Assembly (NCBI RefSeq): GCF_014651495.1 | Contig: NZ_BMWZ01000009.1 | Span: 62,001-126,000 of the forward strand | Source of the DNA: Algibacter mikhailovii | Lineage (GTDB): Bacteria; Bacteroidota; Bacteroidia; Flavobacteriales; Flavobacteriaceae | Direction: 5' to 3' | Length of the DNA stretch: 64,000 bases | Shown here: in pieces, positions 37,312-46,718 of the stretch | Layout of the letters: every line of letters begins with the position of its first letter | How positions within the stretch are numbered: position 1 is the stretch's first letter | Translations under genes and position numbers: made by a program | Notes under the pieces: model-generated | Told to the model about the DNA's origin: nothing | The model's database searches: none | Seen by the model: the letters and a program-made list of their open reading frames with translations, nothing else

Positions 37312-38343
37312 ATGAAAAATAAGCAAACAATATATTTAAGTACCTCTATGAAATATATCTTATTCATGATATGTGTGCTTTTTAGTTTTTCTAGCACAGT
37401 AGCTCAAAAAAACACAAAAACAAATATCTATGTTTGGGACTTTAAGTACAGTGATACTAATATTGAAGAATTTGCAGATAAATTAACAGATGATTTTGAA
37501 ACCGAATTAATTAAACTTGATAATTACGCCGTTTTACAGCGCAGGAATCATAATTTAGTTTTAATACATCGGGATATGGAAAACAGCATATCGAATGTTA
37601 CAAACTTATCCTCTGAAGCCTTAGACCAACTTAAAACGATACAAGCCGAGGTAGTCGTTTTTGGCGAATTGGAAAAAGATGAGGGAAGCGGTGTTTATGA
37701 AGTCACGGTATTTTTTCAGAATTTACAAAGTGGAAAAATCCCTAAAAAAGAAAGTGTAATAATTCCTTTAGCCCTTATTAATAGTAATACGCATAGAAAG
37801 GCGTATATGAAGCAATTAATTGAAAAACTTCATGCCAAAGAAATACTTAAAGCAAAAAACGATCAGTTCAGTTTCATTTCAAAAAAACTAGATACGTATT
37901 TAGTAAAGGTTAAAGATGTGCAAATTGCCTATCGCGATATTCTAGATAATGCCTTAAAAAGCGAGTCTTATTTTAAAGAACTTGAAAGCACCATAACATC
38001 TTACAATGCCATTTTTAATGATTTAAATGATAATGGGGAACGTTACCTTATCGATTTTGAATCCGTTTGGGGTAAAACCTATGGTAGAGATCTAGAAAAC
38101 ATCTACCATGACATTATGGAAGATATTCATAAAAAGCATATCCTTAAATTAAATGATGTCAGAAAAAAAATATGGGATTATAGATCAAATCACAAAAACA
38201 AAAACATCCGTAAGCAACTAAAGCAAGAGATTATGTTGGACTCCAAAAATTCAACTTTAGGATTAACGGCAGATATTGATAAAACTGAGGACCAAATAGA
38301 GACGTTGTACAACAATCTTAAAACAGATATGCGAACGGAATAA
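37312..38343 (+). CDS. CsgG/FlgO-like secreted protein
   Basis: 343 residues from the first ATG; a second ATG at 37348 sits directly at the signal peptide (MKYILFMICVLFSFSS, cleavage after VAQ) and may be the true start. The mature N-terminal ~130 residues have the CsgG/FlgO-like layout: a first strand (IYVWDFKYSD), a helix, VLQRRNHNLVL and a later strand in AEVVVFGELEK. The C-terminal ~180 residues are long charged helices. CsgG-like proteins sit in the periplasm or outer membrane, some as secretion pores; no pore loop is evident here. Confidence 0.7.
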   Translation: MKNKQTIYLSTSMKYILFMICVLFSFSSTVAQKNTKTNIYVWDFKYSDTNIEEFADKLTDDFETELIKLDNYAVLQRRNHNLVLIHRDMENSISNVTNLSSEALDQLKTIQAEVVVFGELEKDEGSGVYEVTVFFQNLQSGKIPKKESVIIPLALINSNTHRKAYMKQLIEKLHAKEILKAKNDQFSFISKKLDTYLVKVKDVQIAYRDILDNALKSESYFKELESTITSYNAIFNDLNDNGERYLIDFESVWGKTYGRDLENIYHDIMEDIHKKHILKLNDVRKKIWDYRSNHKNKNIRKQLKQEIMLDSKNSTLGLTADIDKTEDQIETLYNNLKTDMRTE

Positions 38344-38369
38344 TATAATATTAACAAAAACCTATAATT

Positions 38370-38783
38370 ATGAAAACACTCAATTTAATTAAAAGATACA
38401 CTGCTGTAATGCTTTTTAGTATTATTGTGGCTTGCGGTGCTGAAACAGTAGTTGCTTTAGTTTTTATCCCTGCATTTGCCGCAGAATGGCCTGTTCAAGG
38501 TGTAGAAGGTTATAGTATAGACTTACAGCCCGATGATGCCAATAAAGGTGTACCATCTGGCGTTTTTGAAGGGAGAGAACTTAACCATCCAACAGACCCT
38601 AATAGACAAGATAATTTATTGGAAGGTTCTTTTAATGGTCTCAATATAGAATTCACTATAGACAGACCTAACGGCAACATTCAATATAAAGGAAAAATGA
38701 CGCCCGTTAGTGATGAGGATCATACCATTGTTAGAATAGATTTAAATTCCTCTGAAGGAAAATTAGTATTAAGTCCAGATTAA
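38370..38783 (+). CDS. Small lipoprotein, last gene of the CHAT operon
   Basis: 137 residues with a signal peptide and lipobox (FSIIVAC, Cys at about 22). The mature part starts hydrophobic, then forms one acidic beta domain (YSIDLQPDD, then GLNIEFTIDRPNGNIQYKGK). I do not recognise it. Its terminal position in a possible effector operon is where an immunity or accessory lipoprotein would sit, but nothing in the sequence shows that. A strong terminator follows 56 bp later. Confidence 0.75.
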   Translation: MKTLNLIKRYTAVMLFSIIVACGAETVVALVFIPAFAAEWPVQGVEGYSIDLQPDDANKGVPSGVFEGRELNHPTDPNRQDNLLEGSFNGLNIEFTIDRPNGNIQYKGKMTPVSDEDHTIVRIDLNSSEGKLVLSPD

Positions 38784-38839
38784 GAGTGGATTAAATTCGA
38801 CATAAGATTAATCTAATTGATTAAGTATTAGAATAAAAA

Positions 38840-38872
38840 AACCTGACTTATTTTCTTCAAATAAGTCAGGTT
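38840..38872. terminator. Bidirectional terminator after the CHAT operon
   Basis: A perfect 13-bp inverted repeat (38840-38852 with 38860-38872) encloses a 7-base loop, with an A-tract on the left. It lies between the convergent CHAT operon and SYLF gene and can serve both. Confidence 0.85.
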
Positions 38873-38897
38873 ATATACTTTAGTGTTTTTAAAACAA

Positions 38898-39416
38898 CTA
38901 GCGCATCGTTGTCTTAAATTTTTGTCCACCTACCGAGGCTTCATACATTAAACCACCCTTGGCATGAGTAAAAACCAATATCCCATCTCTGTAACCTACA
39001 TCAAATGAAGCACCTGCCGTCACCGCTACGGCTGTAGCTTGAGCTGAAAACTCAAAGTTATTGCCTGTGAATCGATCATAAGCCGCTTTATCTTGAAAAA
39101 ATATGACTTCAGAATATGATTGGCCACCTGCCTGTAAGCCTATAGTTAACTGAGACATTTTGCAATCTCCAACAATGGCACCGCCCTTGTATATTGTTCC
39201 ATTACCAGTTGCGCCTCCTACACCTAATCCTCCTTTACCAATTGAAGGAAATATGGCGTAAGCATAGGCACTTGTGAAATACTTATTAATCTTATTATTG
39301 GTTTCTTTTATCTCTTTTTTGGCTTCAGCCGATTTTGCTGAAACATCTTTTTGAGCATAAGAGTTCAAAGAAATTGCTAGTAAAAATAAAACGGTAATTG
39401 TAAATTTTGTTTTCAT
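38898..39416 (-). CDS. SYLF-domain (Ysc84-like) lipid-binding protein
   Basis: 172 residues with a signal peptide (cleavage near SYAQ). The rest is a SYLF domain: helix, then AYAYAIFPSIGKGGLGVGGA and the following glycine-rich strands, and GASFDVGYRDGILVF. SYLF domains bind lipids such as phosphoinositides in eukaryotes; bacterial members are exported and their role is unclear. It is monocistronic, convergent with the CHAT operon. Confidence 0.9.
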   Translation of the reverse strand: MKTKFTITVLFLLAISLNSYAQKDVSAKSAEAKKEIKETNNKINKYFTSAYAYAIFPSIGKGGLGVGGATGNGTIYKGGAIVGDCKMSQLTIGLQAGGQSYSEVIFFQDKAAYDRFTGNNFEFSAQATAVAVTAGASFDVGYRDGILVFTHAKGGLMYEASVGGQKFKTTMR

Positions 39417-39691
39417 TATATTCTTTTTAGTTAATAAATTGTTTTGTGCACTTACTTTCTGTAAGGTGTGAGATTTATACCACCCTCTATAATTACTAAA
39501 GGTATTAATTATTATTTTACCGAACCAAATTATAGCTTTATTAATCTAAATTTTTTTATTTTTTTTAAACTAAGTCCCAATAAATTACACACGCATTTTT
39601 GAAAATGCAAGCTCTAATTAACTAGAGTAAATACGCCATAGCGCCTACATTTTGCATATTTTTGTTTTTTATTAAAGTAACACCACTTTTT

Positions 39692-40762
39692 TTGAAACAT
39701 CTATTCCTTTTATATTTTTTATTAATTCCAGTTTGGGCATTTTCCCAAAATGAAGAAACTGAAAAAGATAGTAGCCCTGCTTTAAATGCATATATTAAGG
39801 ACTACAATAATCAATTAAATATTAGACTAGATGTTACCAATGAACAGATAAAATATTTCATGCCTTATGAACAACAAAAAGCGAACATTAAAACGAACTT
39901 AAATGAAAGCTATGGCCTTGTTTTTAGTTATAGATTCCTTTCAGTCCGATTAGGCGTACGACCAAAATTATCGCAAAACGAAATAAACAACAAAGGAGAA
40001 ACAGATCGATTCCGCCTTAGAGTTAAATTATTATTTGACAAATGGACACATAGGCTGGAGTATAATTATACCAGAGGTTTCTATATTGACAACAGCAATG
40101 ATTTTGACTACATCATAGAAAATCCCGATTTTAAAATTCAATTCCCGCGTTTAACAACTAACATTTTATCAGGTTCTTCACATTATAAATTCAATGATAA
40201 TTATTCAGTAAAAGCCATTGAATCTAATACAGAAATTCAATTACAAAGCGCAGGCACGTTTATGGCTGGTATAGATTATTCCTTCTATTTTGTTGAAGGA
40301 ACTGATTACCTAAAATTAGAGAATGACGAGGTTCTCAATAGAGACAGTTACAGCGATTACTCAGGGTTTAGTCCTATTTTAAATGCTGCATATCATTATA
40401 CATATGTGTTTGAACAATATTGGTATATCAATGCATATGCAAATCCTGGATTAGGTATTGATTTCAGTACAAAAAAACAATTCACTAATGGCGATGCTAT
40501 ATACAGCAATAACACGTTGATTTATGCGGCTTTGAGAACTGGAATTTCGGCTGGATATAATGGAAAAAAAATATATTTTGGAGGAGAATATAAATATGAT
40601 ATTAACAGCGAGAAGTTTGATAATACCGCTATTACACTCCAACCAATAAAGAATAATTTCCACCTCTTTTTTGGCTATAGATTTAAGGCCCCAAGACAAG
40701 TACGTGAACCTGTTGAATACATAGAGACAAAGGTTCCAGTTTTAAAAACAGACAGTAAATAA
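39692..40762 (+). CDS. DUF4421-like outer-membrane protein
   Basis: The frame has no ATG near its 5' end. The TTG at 39692 (then KHLFLLYFLLIPVWAFSQ) gives a normal signal peptide and 356 residues; a TTG at 39662 is also possible. The mature part is strand-rich (GLVFSYRFLSVRLGVRP, then FRLRVKLLF and FHLFFGYRFKAP near the end) and fits DUF4421-type outer-membrane barrels of Bacteroidota. Function unknown. It is transcribed alone. Confidence 0.7.
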   Translation: MKHLFLLYFLLIPVWAFSQNEETEKDSSPALNAYIKDYNNQLNIRLDVTNEQIKYFMPYEQQKANIKTNLNESYGLVFSYRFLSVRLGVRPKLSQNEINNKGETDRFRLRVKLLFDKWTHRLEYNYTRGFYIDNSNDFDYIIENPDFKIQFPRLTTNILSGSSHYKFNDNYSVKAIESNTEIQLQSAGTFMAGIDYSFYFVEGTDYLKLENDEVLNRDSYSDYSGFSPILNAAYHYTYVFEQYWYINAYANPGLGIDFSTKKQFTNGDAIYSNNTLIYAALRTGISAGYNGKKIYFGGEYKYDINSEKFDNTAITLQPIKNNFHLFFGYRFKAPRQVREPVEYIETKVPVLKTDSK

Positions 40763-40829
40763 TAAAACGAGGTATTCCCTAGCTTAAAAACTTAAATTCG
40801 TTTTTACAATTAAACTATAGAACTAAGGA

Positions 40830-41849
40830 TTAGTTCCATTCCCAACCAAAGGATGTTGTAAACACATAATCACTATCTGCGGCTCCTTCTACAGGCTGAT
40901 TGTCATAGTTATATGAAAGTCCTAGTCTGATATAAAAATCGAGAGGTAAGTCATATTTCATATCATAGTTGAAATCAATTCTATATCGACCACTCTGGGA
41001 AAAACTAGGGTAAACTGCTGCGGCTGTTTGAATACTCAAATCTCCAATAGCATATTTATTAAATCCAAGGGCTACATACCCTTCCGTACTATTTCTATCT
41101 GGTGCATCACTCGAGAAATTCTCTTTGGTAAAGGCGATACCCGCATTTGCGGAGAAAAACATACTATTGTTTCTAATAAAATAATAACCACCACCGGCTT
41201 GGTAAGTAGATCTTAAATCCAACAACTGTTCATCATTAGATAAGAACACAGCCTTGGCATTGGCAAACCAGTCATGAGGCAGGTAATAATCCCCACCAAG
41301 TTCGGCATCCATCCTGTTGATATCTGCAGCACCATCCTGTCTACTCAAAACGGTTTTATATAAGCCTCTTGCTCGCCATTTATAGGCAAGATAAGACGCG
41401 CTTAAATTAGACGTTATTTGCTGAAAATCATTGGCTTTCGTAACCGTGATTCCTAAATCTAAATCAACAGTTAAGCGGGCTAAAAAATTCCCTCCAATAG
41501 GCTCAATAAAAACAATATCATCAAGTGAGACCTCCATTGGGGTTCCGTTATTATCAATAGAGACCACCTTGTCCTTACCATCTACACTACTAATTTTACT
41601 GGTGTAACGTTCTCCGTCACTTATAGAAATAATAAATTCTTGTTCACTCGTCAATCCTAATACCTCACCCCATTTAATTTTAAAATCAGAATCATCATAA
41701 GAGGTGCTAAACGTTAAAATGCTTCTGTCCATTTTTTCAAGAGACCCAATAATAACGTCATTATTAGAAAGTTTTAAGGTGTCTTGCTGGGCAAAAACTG
41801 CTGTATGAACTAGGGAAGTAATAAAAATGAGGAGTAATACTTTTTTCAT
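40830..41849 (-). CDS. DUF481-type outer-membrane protein, paralogue 2
   Basis: 339 residues with a signal peptide (cleavage near VFAQ). It shares with the protein at 11284-12336 an N-terminal small domain (LKLSNNDVIIGSLEKM, then SYDDSDFKIKWGEV) and a C-terminal DUF481-like barrel (LDLGITVTKANDFQQ onward). The two are clear paralogues. It ends in an aromatic residue as barrels usually do (GWEWN). Function unknown. An operator-like inverted repeat lies 53-70 bp upstream of the start. Confidence 0.8.
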   Translation of the reverse strand: MKKVLLLIFITSLVHTAVFAQQDTLKLSNNDVIIGSLEKMDRSILTFSTSYDDSDFKIKWGEVLGLTSEQEFIISISDGERYTSKISSVDGKDKVVSIDNNGTPMEVSLDDIVFIEPIGGNFLARLTVDLDLGITVTKANDFQQITSNLSASYLAYKWRARGLYKTVLSRQDGAADINRMDAELGGDYYLPHDWFANAKAVFLSNDEQLLDLRSTYQAGGGYYFIRNNSMFFSANAGIAFTKENFSSDAPDRNSTEGYVALGFNKYAIGDLSIQTAAAVYPSFSQSGRYRIDFNYDMKYDLPLDFYIRLGLSYNYDNQPVEGAADSDYVFTTSFGWEWN

Positions 41850-41901
41850 ATCTAATGGATTTTTAACAAATATAAAAAAACTTCCAATGTCTTTTTAATT
41901 G

Positions 41902-41919
41902 ACTTACAAGTTTGTAAGT
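41902..41919. promoter_or_regulatory. Operator-like inverted repeat upstream of DUF481 gene
   Basis: The 18-bp sequence acttacaagtttgtaagt has perfect 8-bp arms around 2 central bases, the usual form of a TetR-type operator. It lies 53-70 bp before the minus-strand DUF481 start. No TetR gene is seen nearby. The rest of the 314-bp gap (41850-42163) shows only short open frames that I cannot support. Confidence 0.4.
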
Positions 41920-42163
41920 AAAAAAAACAATTATTATTTGGGGTATCTTAATTGAATGAATTTACAAAATCTCAAAGGCGAACGCTCCAACAATCAGATA
42001 TTTCAAAGGCTAAGTTTCATATTCACTCGACATAGTTATTAAGATCAAATTACAAACCATTACTTTATAAAAGTCGGAGAAACAACAACGAGTCAAGAGG
42101 CTATACAAGCCTTAAAATAGTTCCCAATATTTTAGCGAACAGAAACATTGGTTTGCAAAATAT

Positions 42164-43060
42164 TTAGGAAGTTTTCAAATCAGTTACAAACTGAAGTATT
42201 TTAGGTAAAATAGGGTTTTTATTATTTTTGTTCCATACAGCAGAAAGCGTTGTTCTTTGTGGAATTCTATCTAAGTCAATAAATTTCACTTTAGAAGTAC
42301 TATCTATTTGAAGTGAACTTGGTACAATGGATATGCCAAATCCCAGCTCAATTAATTTATAAATACTAGTTGCATGCACTGTTTTATGATAAACAATAGG
42401 TGTGAATCCAAAATAATCAAAGATTTGCATTATTTTTTGATGATAATTTGGACTGTATGATGGATCGAACATTATAAAAGGTTCGTTTTTCAATTCCGAT
42501 AAGTCTTTAAAATTACTTTTGTTCAGCGCATGATTTTGAGGTAAGACTAGTGAAAACGAATCTTCGAGAATAGGACATAATACTAGATTTTTTGGAACCC
42601 GTTCTAAACGGACAAAACCAATATCAATGTCTTGATTTTGGAGACTATCTATTTGTTTTTGATTATCCATTTCCTTTAAATTAAAATGAGTTTTAGGATA
42701 TTCATTTCTAATTTGAATCAATAAATTTGGAATTATATTTTGCATGGCAGAGCCCACATAACCAAAATTTAAATCACCTTCAATGCCTTCACCAATGCGC
42801 TTGGCATTAGCCAAGACTGCATAAAGGTTTTCAAGAGTTGCTTCGAGTTCTTTTTGTAAATATTCCCCGGCCTTTGTTAAACGCACATTTCTATTGTTGC
42901 GTTCAAGTAGAACAACGTCTAATTCAGCCTCCATTTGTTTTATTTGTCTGCTCAATCCCGGTTGTGAAATATAAAGTTTTTCAGCTGCTTTTCTAAAATG
43001 AAGTTCCTTAGCCACAGCTAAAAAATAGGATAAATGCCTTAATTCTATTTGATTACTCAT
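42164..43060 (-). CDS. LysR-family regulator, probably of histidine utilisation
   Basis: 298 residues from the ATG at 43060 (a TTG nine bases upstream is in frame but unlikely). The N-terminal winged helix-turn-helix is typical (LSYFLAVAKELHFRKAAEKL, then ISQPGLSRQIKQ and a RLTKAG turn). A periplasmic-binding-protein-like effector domain follows (ELGFGISIVPSS near its end). It is divergent from hutH with ~80 bp between starts, the usual place for the regulator of the adjacent operon. Control by histidine or urocanate is inference. Confidence 0.9.
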   Translation of the reverse strand: MSNQIELRHLSYFLAVAKELHFRKAAEKLYISQPGLSRQIKQMEAELDVVLLERNNRNVRLTKAGEYLQKELEATLENLYAVLANAKRIGEGIEGDLNFGYVGSAMQNIIPNLLIQIRNEYPKTHFNLKEMDNQKQIDSLQNQDIDIGFVRLERVPKNLVLCPILEDSFSLVLPQNHALNKSNFKDLSELKNEPFIMFDPSYSPNYHQKIMQIFDYFGFTPIVYHKTVHATSIYKLIELGFGISIVPSSLQIDSTSKVKFIDLDRIPQRTTLSAVWNKNNKNPILPKILQFVTDLKTS

Positions 43061-43088
43061 AGTTATCAATTGGTGTTACAAATAGTCT

Positions 43089-43118
43089 TGTTAAGCATCA
43101 AATATAAGTCTAATTTTG
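43089..43118 (+). promoter_or_regulatory. Likely hut operon promoter (TTG - 20 bp - TAATTTTG)
   Basis: A TTG followed after about 20 bp by TAATTTTG matches the Bacteroidota -33/-7 promoter pattern. It lies between the LysR and hutH starts. A transcript starting just after it would begin upstream of the ATG at 43140 but overlap the TTG that could otherwise start the frame, which supports the ATG. Positions may be off by one base. Confidence 0.5.
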
Positions 43119-43139
43119 AGAAAGCTTAATATTCGTTTT

Positions 43140-44687
43140 ATGTTTAAATATGGAATTGATCATTTAACTGTTAGCAAAGCTATAGCCATAGTTAGAGGTA
43201 AAGAAAAAGCAATCTTGACTGATGAAGCCGCTTTAAAAATTCAAAAATCTCATGATATTGTTTTAACTGTAGCCCAAAAAGAAAAGGCTGTATACGGGGT
43301 AAACACGGGATTCGGCCCTCTATGTGACACCATTATTTCTAAAGAAAACACAAGTAAACTTCAAAAAAATATTTTATTGAGTCATAGCGTAGGTGTTGGT
43401 AACCCTATAGATGAAGAATTGGCCAAATTAATGCTGGTTCTAAAAGTACATTCATTAGCAAAAGGGTTTTCTGGCATTTCTTTAGCTGTTATGCATCGTA
43501 TTTTATGGCATATTGAAAATGACATTATCCCAGTTGTACCAGAACAAGGCTCTGTTGGTGCATCTGGTGACCTTTGTCCGTTATCACATGTATTTCTACC
43601 GTTACTTGGCGAAGGAAAAGTGTTTTACAATAAAGAAATAGTAAGCACACAAATTGTATTTGAAAAACTAAATATACAACCGCTAGAATTACATCCGAAA
43701 GCAGGATTAGCTCTTATTAATGGAACGCAATTTATTTTAGCGCATGCTGTCATGGTGGTAGATAAACTCTATAGTTGCCTTGCCCATGCCGACTTAATTG
43801 GCGCTATGATGGTTGAAGGATTAATGGGATCTCAAATGCCTTTTCATAACGCATTACACGCCACGCGTCCCTATAAAGGAAATATTCATGTCGCTAAAAG
43901 AATAAGTCAATTTTTAAAGGATTCAGAAGTTGGAGATTCTCATAAAAATTGTGATAAAGTTCAAGACCCCTATTCTTTGCGCTGTATGCCACAAGTACAT
44001 GGGAGCTCAAGAAATGCGTGGTTACATTTAAAAGAAGTTGTTGAAGTTGAATTAAACGCTGTAACTGACAACCCCATAATAATTTCGGAAGACTTAATTA
44101 TTAGTGGTGGTAGTTTTCACGGACAACCCCTTGCTTTGCCTTTAGATTACGCCTGTTTAGCAGCTGCAGAACTTGGAAGTATTTCTGACAGAAGAACCTA
44201 TTTGTCTTTAGAAGGTAAATATGAAGGTACACCACGGTTGCTCTTTCAGGAAACTGGGATTAATTCAGGGTTTATGATTTTACAATACACCACCGCTGCT
44301 TTAGTTAGCGAAAACAAAGGCATGTGTTTCCCTGCTAGCGCAGATAGTATACCAACATCACTTGGGCAAGAAGACCATGTAAGTATGGGGTCTATTGGCG
44401 GAAGGAAAGCACTAAAAGTAATCAGCAATCTAGAAAATATTTTAGCCATTGAATTATTATGTGCTTCTCAAGCATTCGACTTTAGGAAACCATTAAAATC
44501 AAGTAAAACCATAAACGCAGCCCATGATTTGGTTCGTCAACATATTTCTCATGCAACAGAAGACCGCATTTTTTCAACAGATATTGAAAAAGCAGCACGT
44601 ATTATAAAAAATAGAACACTGCTCACTATTACTAATGAATTTATTGATTCATACAGTGAATTCGATAATCTTTTTGAATCCTACTAA
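43140..44687 (+). CDS. hutH: Histidine ammonia-lyase
   Basis: 515 residues from the ATG at 43140. The enzyme deaminates L-histidine to urocanate, the first step of histidine degradation. The Ala141-Ser142-Gly143 triad (GSVGASGDLCPLSH), which cyclises to the MIO cofactor, is intact. Other family segments are VNTGFGPL near residue 55 and the NPI/QPLALPLDY region. Length is normal. It is followed after 12 bp by hutU in a four-gene operon. Confidence 0.97.
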   Translation: MFKYGIDHLTVSKAIAIVRGKEKAILTDEAALKIQKSHDIVLTVAQKEKAVYGVNTGFGPLCDTIISKENTSKLQKNILLSHSVGVGNPIDEELAKLMLVLKVHSLAKGFSGISLAVMHRILWHIENDIIPVVPEQGSVGASGDLCPLSHVFLPLLGEGKVFYNKEIVSTQIVFEKLNIQPLELHPKAGLALINGTQFILAHAVMVVDKLYSCLAHADLIGAMMVEGLMGSQMPFHNALHATRPYKGNIHVAKRISQFLKDSEVGDSHKNCDKVQDPYSLRCMPQVHGSSRNAWLHLKEVVEVELNAVTDNPIIISEDLIISGGSFHGQPLALPLDYACLAAAELGSISDRRTYLSLEGKYEGTPRLLFQETGINSGFMILQYTTAALVSENKGMCFPASADSIPTSLGQEDHVSMGSIGGRKALKVISNLENILAIELLCASQAFDFRKPLKSSKTINAAHDLVRQHISHATEDRIFSTDIEKAARIIKNRTLLTITNEFIDSYSEFDNLFESY

Positions 44688-44699
44688 ACCTATTAAAAA

Positions 44700-46718
44700 A
44701 TGGAAACACCAAAAAATGATACTTTGTTTCAACAACAAATTTTGCAAGGAATTCCATCAATACTTCCTTTAACAAAAGATATAGCACGAAATAACCCAGC
44801 ACCCAAAAGAAAAGATATACTAACATTAGAAGAGAAAAAATTAGCGCTTAAAAATGCATTGCGCTATTTTCCGAAGCAATGGCATAACCAATTGGCATCA
44901 GAATTTGCCAACGAATTAAAAGATTACGGCAGGATTTATATGCATCGTTTTAAGCCTACTTACCCAATGTATGCCAGACCTATTGATGCATACCCTGCAA
45001 AATCTCAACAAGCTGCTGCCCTTATGTTAATGATTCAAAATAATTTGGATCCCGCTGTTGCCCAACACCCAGATGAATTAATAACCTATGGTGGAAATGG
45101 CGCAGTATTTCAAAATTGGGCGCAGTACTTAGTTACCATGCAATATTTGGCAACCATGACAGAAACACAAACATTGCATATGTATTCTGGACATCCTATG
45201 GGACTATTTCCTTCTTCTAAAGACGCACCGCGGGTTGTTGTCACTAATGGTATGACAATCCCAAACTATTCTCAACCCGATGATTTAGAAAAGTTTAATG
45301 CATTAGGTGTTTCGCAATATGGCCAAATGACTGCAGGCTCATATATGTATATTGGACCTCAAGGCATTGTGCATGGAACAACCATTACCTTAATGAACGC
45401 CTTTCGAAAAATACTTAAAGCCGACGAAAATCCAAAGGGTAAAATTTTCTTAACTTCTGGCTTGGGAGGTATGAGTGGAGCACAACCAAAAGCAGGAAAT
45501 ATTACGGGTTGTATAACTATATGTGCTGAAGTAAATAGTAATGCTGCAAAAAAAAGATTCGAACAAGGATGGGCGGACGTATTAATTGATACTTTAGATG
45601 AACTCATCGAAACGGTTCAAGGCGCACAATTAAACAAAGATGTTTTATCCATCGCCTTTATCGGAAATGTAGTAGATGTTTGGGAGCGGTTTTATAAAGA
45701 AGACCTATTTGTTCATGTAGGATCAGATCAAACGTCGTTGCACAACCCCTGGTCTGGCGGTTATTATCCAGTAGGATTAACCTTTGAAGAATCTAATCGA
45801 TTAATTAGAGAGAATCCGGCGTTGTTTAAAGAAAAAGTACAAGAATCATTAAGAAAACAGGTGGATTTAATTAATAAACATACAGAAAAAGGCACCTACT
45901 TTTTTGACTATGGCAATGCTTTTTTGTTAGAGGCCTCGCGTGCAAATGCACATGTTATGGCTGAAAATGGCATTGAATTTAGATACCCCTCTTATGTGCA
46001 AGATATTTTAGGACCTATGTGTTTTGATTATGGCTTTGGGCCTTTTAGATGGGTTTGTGCATCTAATAATCCCGCAGATTTAGAAAAAACAGATGCCATA
46101 GCCATGGCTGTTTTAGAAAAAATTCAAATCAATGCACCTAGTGAAATTCAGTTGCAAATTAATGATAACATGACATGGATTAAAGATGCAAAATCTAATA
46201 AATTAGTGGTTGGCTCACAAGCCCGTATTCTGTATGCAGATACTGAGGGAAGAGTCAAAATTGCTTTAGAATTTAACAAAGCCATTGCTTCAGGAGAAAT
46301 ATCAGCACCAATAATTTTAGGCAGAGATCATCATGATGTTAGTGGAACAGATTCACCTTACCGCGAAACAAGCAATATAAAAGATGGCAGTAAATTTACT
46401 GCAGATATGGCCATACATAATGTCATAGGTGATAGTTTTAGAGGTGCTACTTGGGTATCCATACATAATGGTGGCGGCGTTGGCTGGGGTGAAGTTATAA
46501 ATGGAGGCTTTGGAATGCTTTTGGATGGGTCTGATGATGCTGAAAGAAACCTTAAAAACATGCTTTTCTTTGATGTAAACAACGGTATTGCAAGGCGGAG
46601 CTGGGCAAGAAACCAAGAAGCCATCTTTGCTATTAAGCGAGAAATGAAACGGACACCTAATCTAAAAGTAACTTTGCCAAACATAGTTGAAGACTCATTA
46701 TTAGAACATCTTTTTTAA
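44700..46718 (+). CDS. hutU: Urocanate hydratase
   Basis: 672 residues, the longer urocanase form. The enzyme hydrates urocanate to imidazolonepropionate using bound NAD. Recognisable segments are YGGNGAVFQNWAQYLVTMQYL-type NAD contacts near residue 125, MYSGHPMGLFPS, AGSYMYIGPQGIVHG, and the C-terminal RDHHDVSGTDSPYRETSNI and VSIHNGGGVGWGE motifs. The stop codon shares one base with the hutI start (TAATG), so the two are translationally coupled. Confidence 0.96.
   Translation: METPKNDTLFQQQILQGIPSILPLTKDIARNNPAPKRKDILTLEEKKLALKNALRYFPKQWHNQLASEFANELKDYGRIYMHRFKPTYPMYARPIDAYPAKSQQAAALMLMIQNNLDPAVAQHPDELITYGGNGAVFQNWAQYLVTMQYLATMTETQTLHMYSGHPMGLFPSSKDAPRVVVTNGMTIPNYSQPDDLEKFNALGVSQYGQMTAGSYMYIGPQGIVHGTTITLMNAFRKILKADENPKGKIFLTSGLGGMSGAQPKAGNITGCITICAEVNSNAAKKRFEQGWADVLIDTLDELIETVQGAQLNKDVLSIAFIGNVVDVWERFYKEDLFVHVGSDQTSLHNPWSGGYYPVGLTFEESNRLIRENPALFKEKVQESLRKQVDLINKHTEKGTYFFDYGNAFLLEASRANAHVMAENGIEFRYPSYVQDILGPMCFDYGFGPFRWVCASNNPADLEKTDAIAMAVLEKIQINAPSEIQLQINDNMTWIKDAKSNKLVVGSQARILYADTEGRVKIALEFNKAIASGEISAPIILGRDHHDVSGTDSPYRETSNIKDGSKFTADMAIHNVIGDSFRGATWVSIHNGGGVGWGEVINGGFGMLLDGSDDAERNLKNMLFFDVNNGIARRSWARNQEAIFAIKREMKRTPNLKVTLPNIVEDSLLEHLF

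Noticed and set aside
43116-43139. TTG start for hutH eight codons upstream
   Set aside because: That TTG is part of the likely -7 promoter element; the ATG at 43140 matches the family N-terminus.
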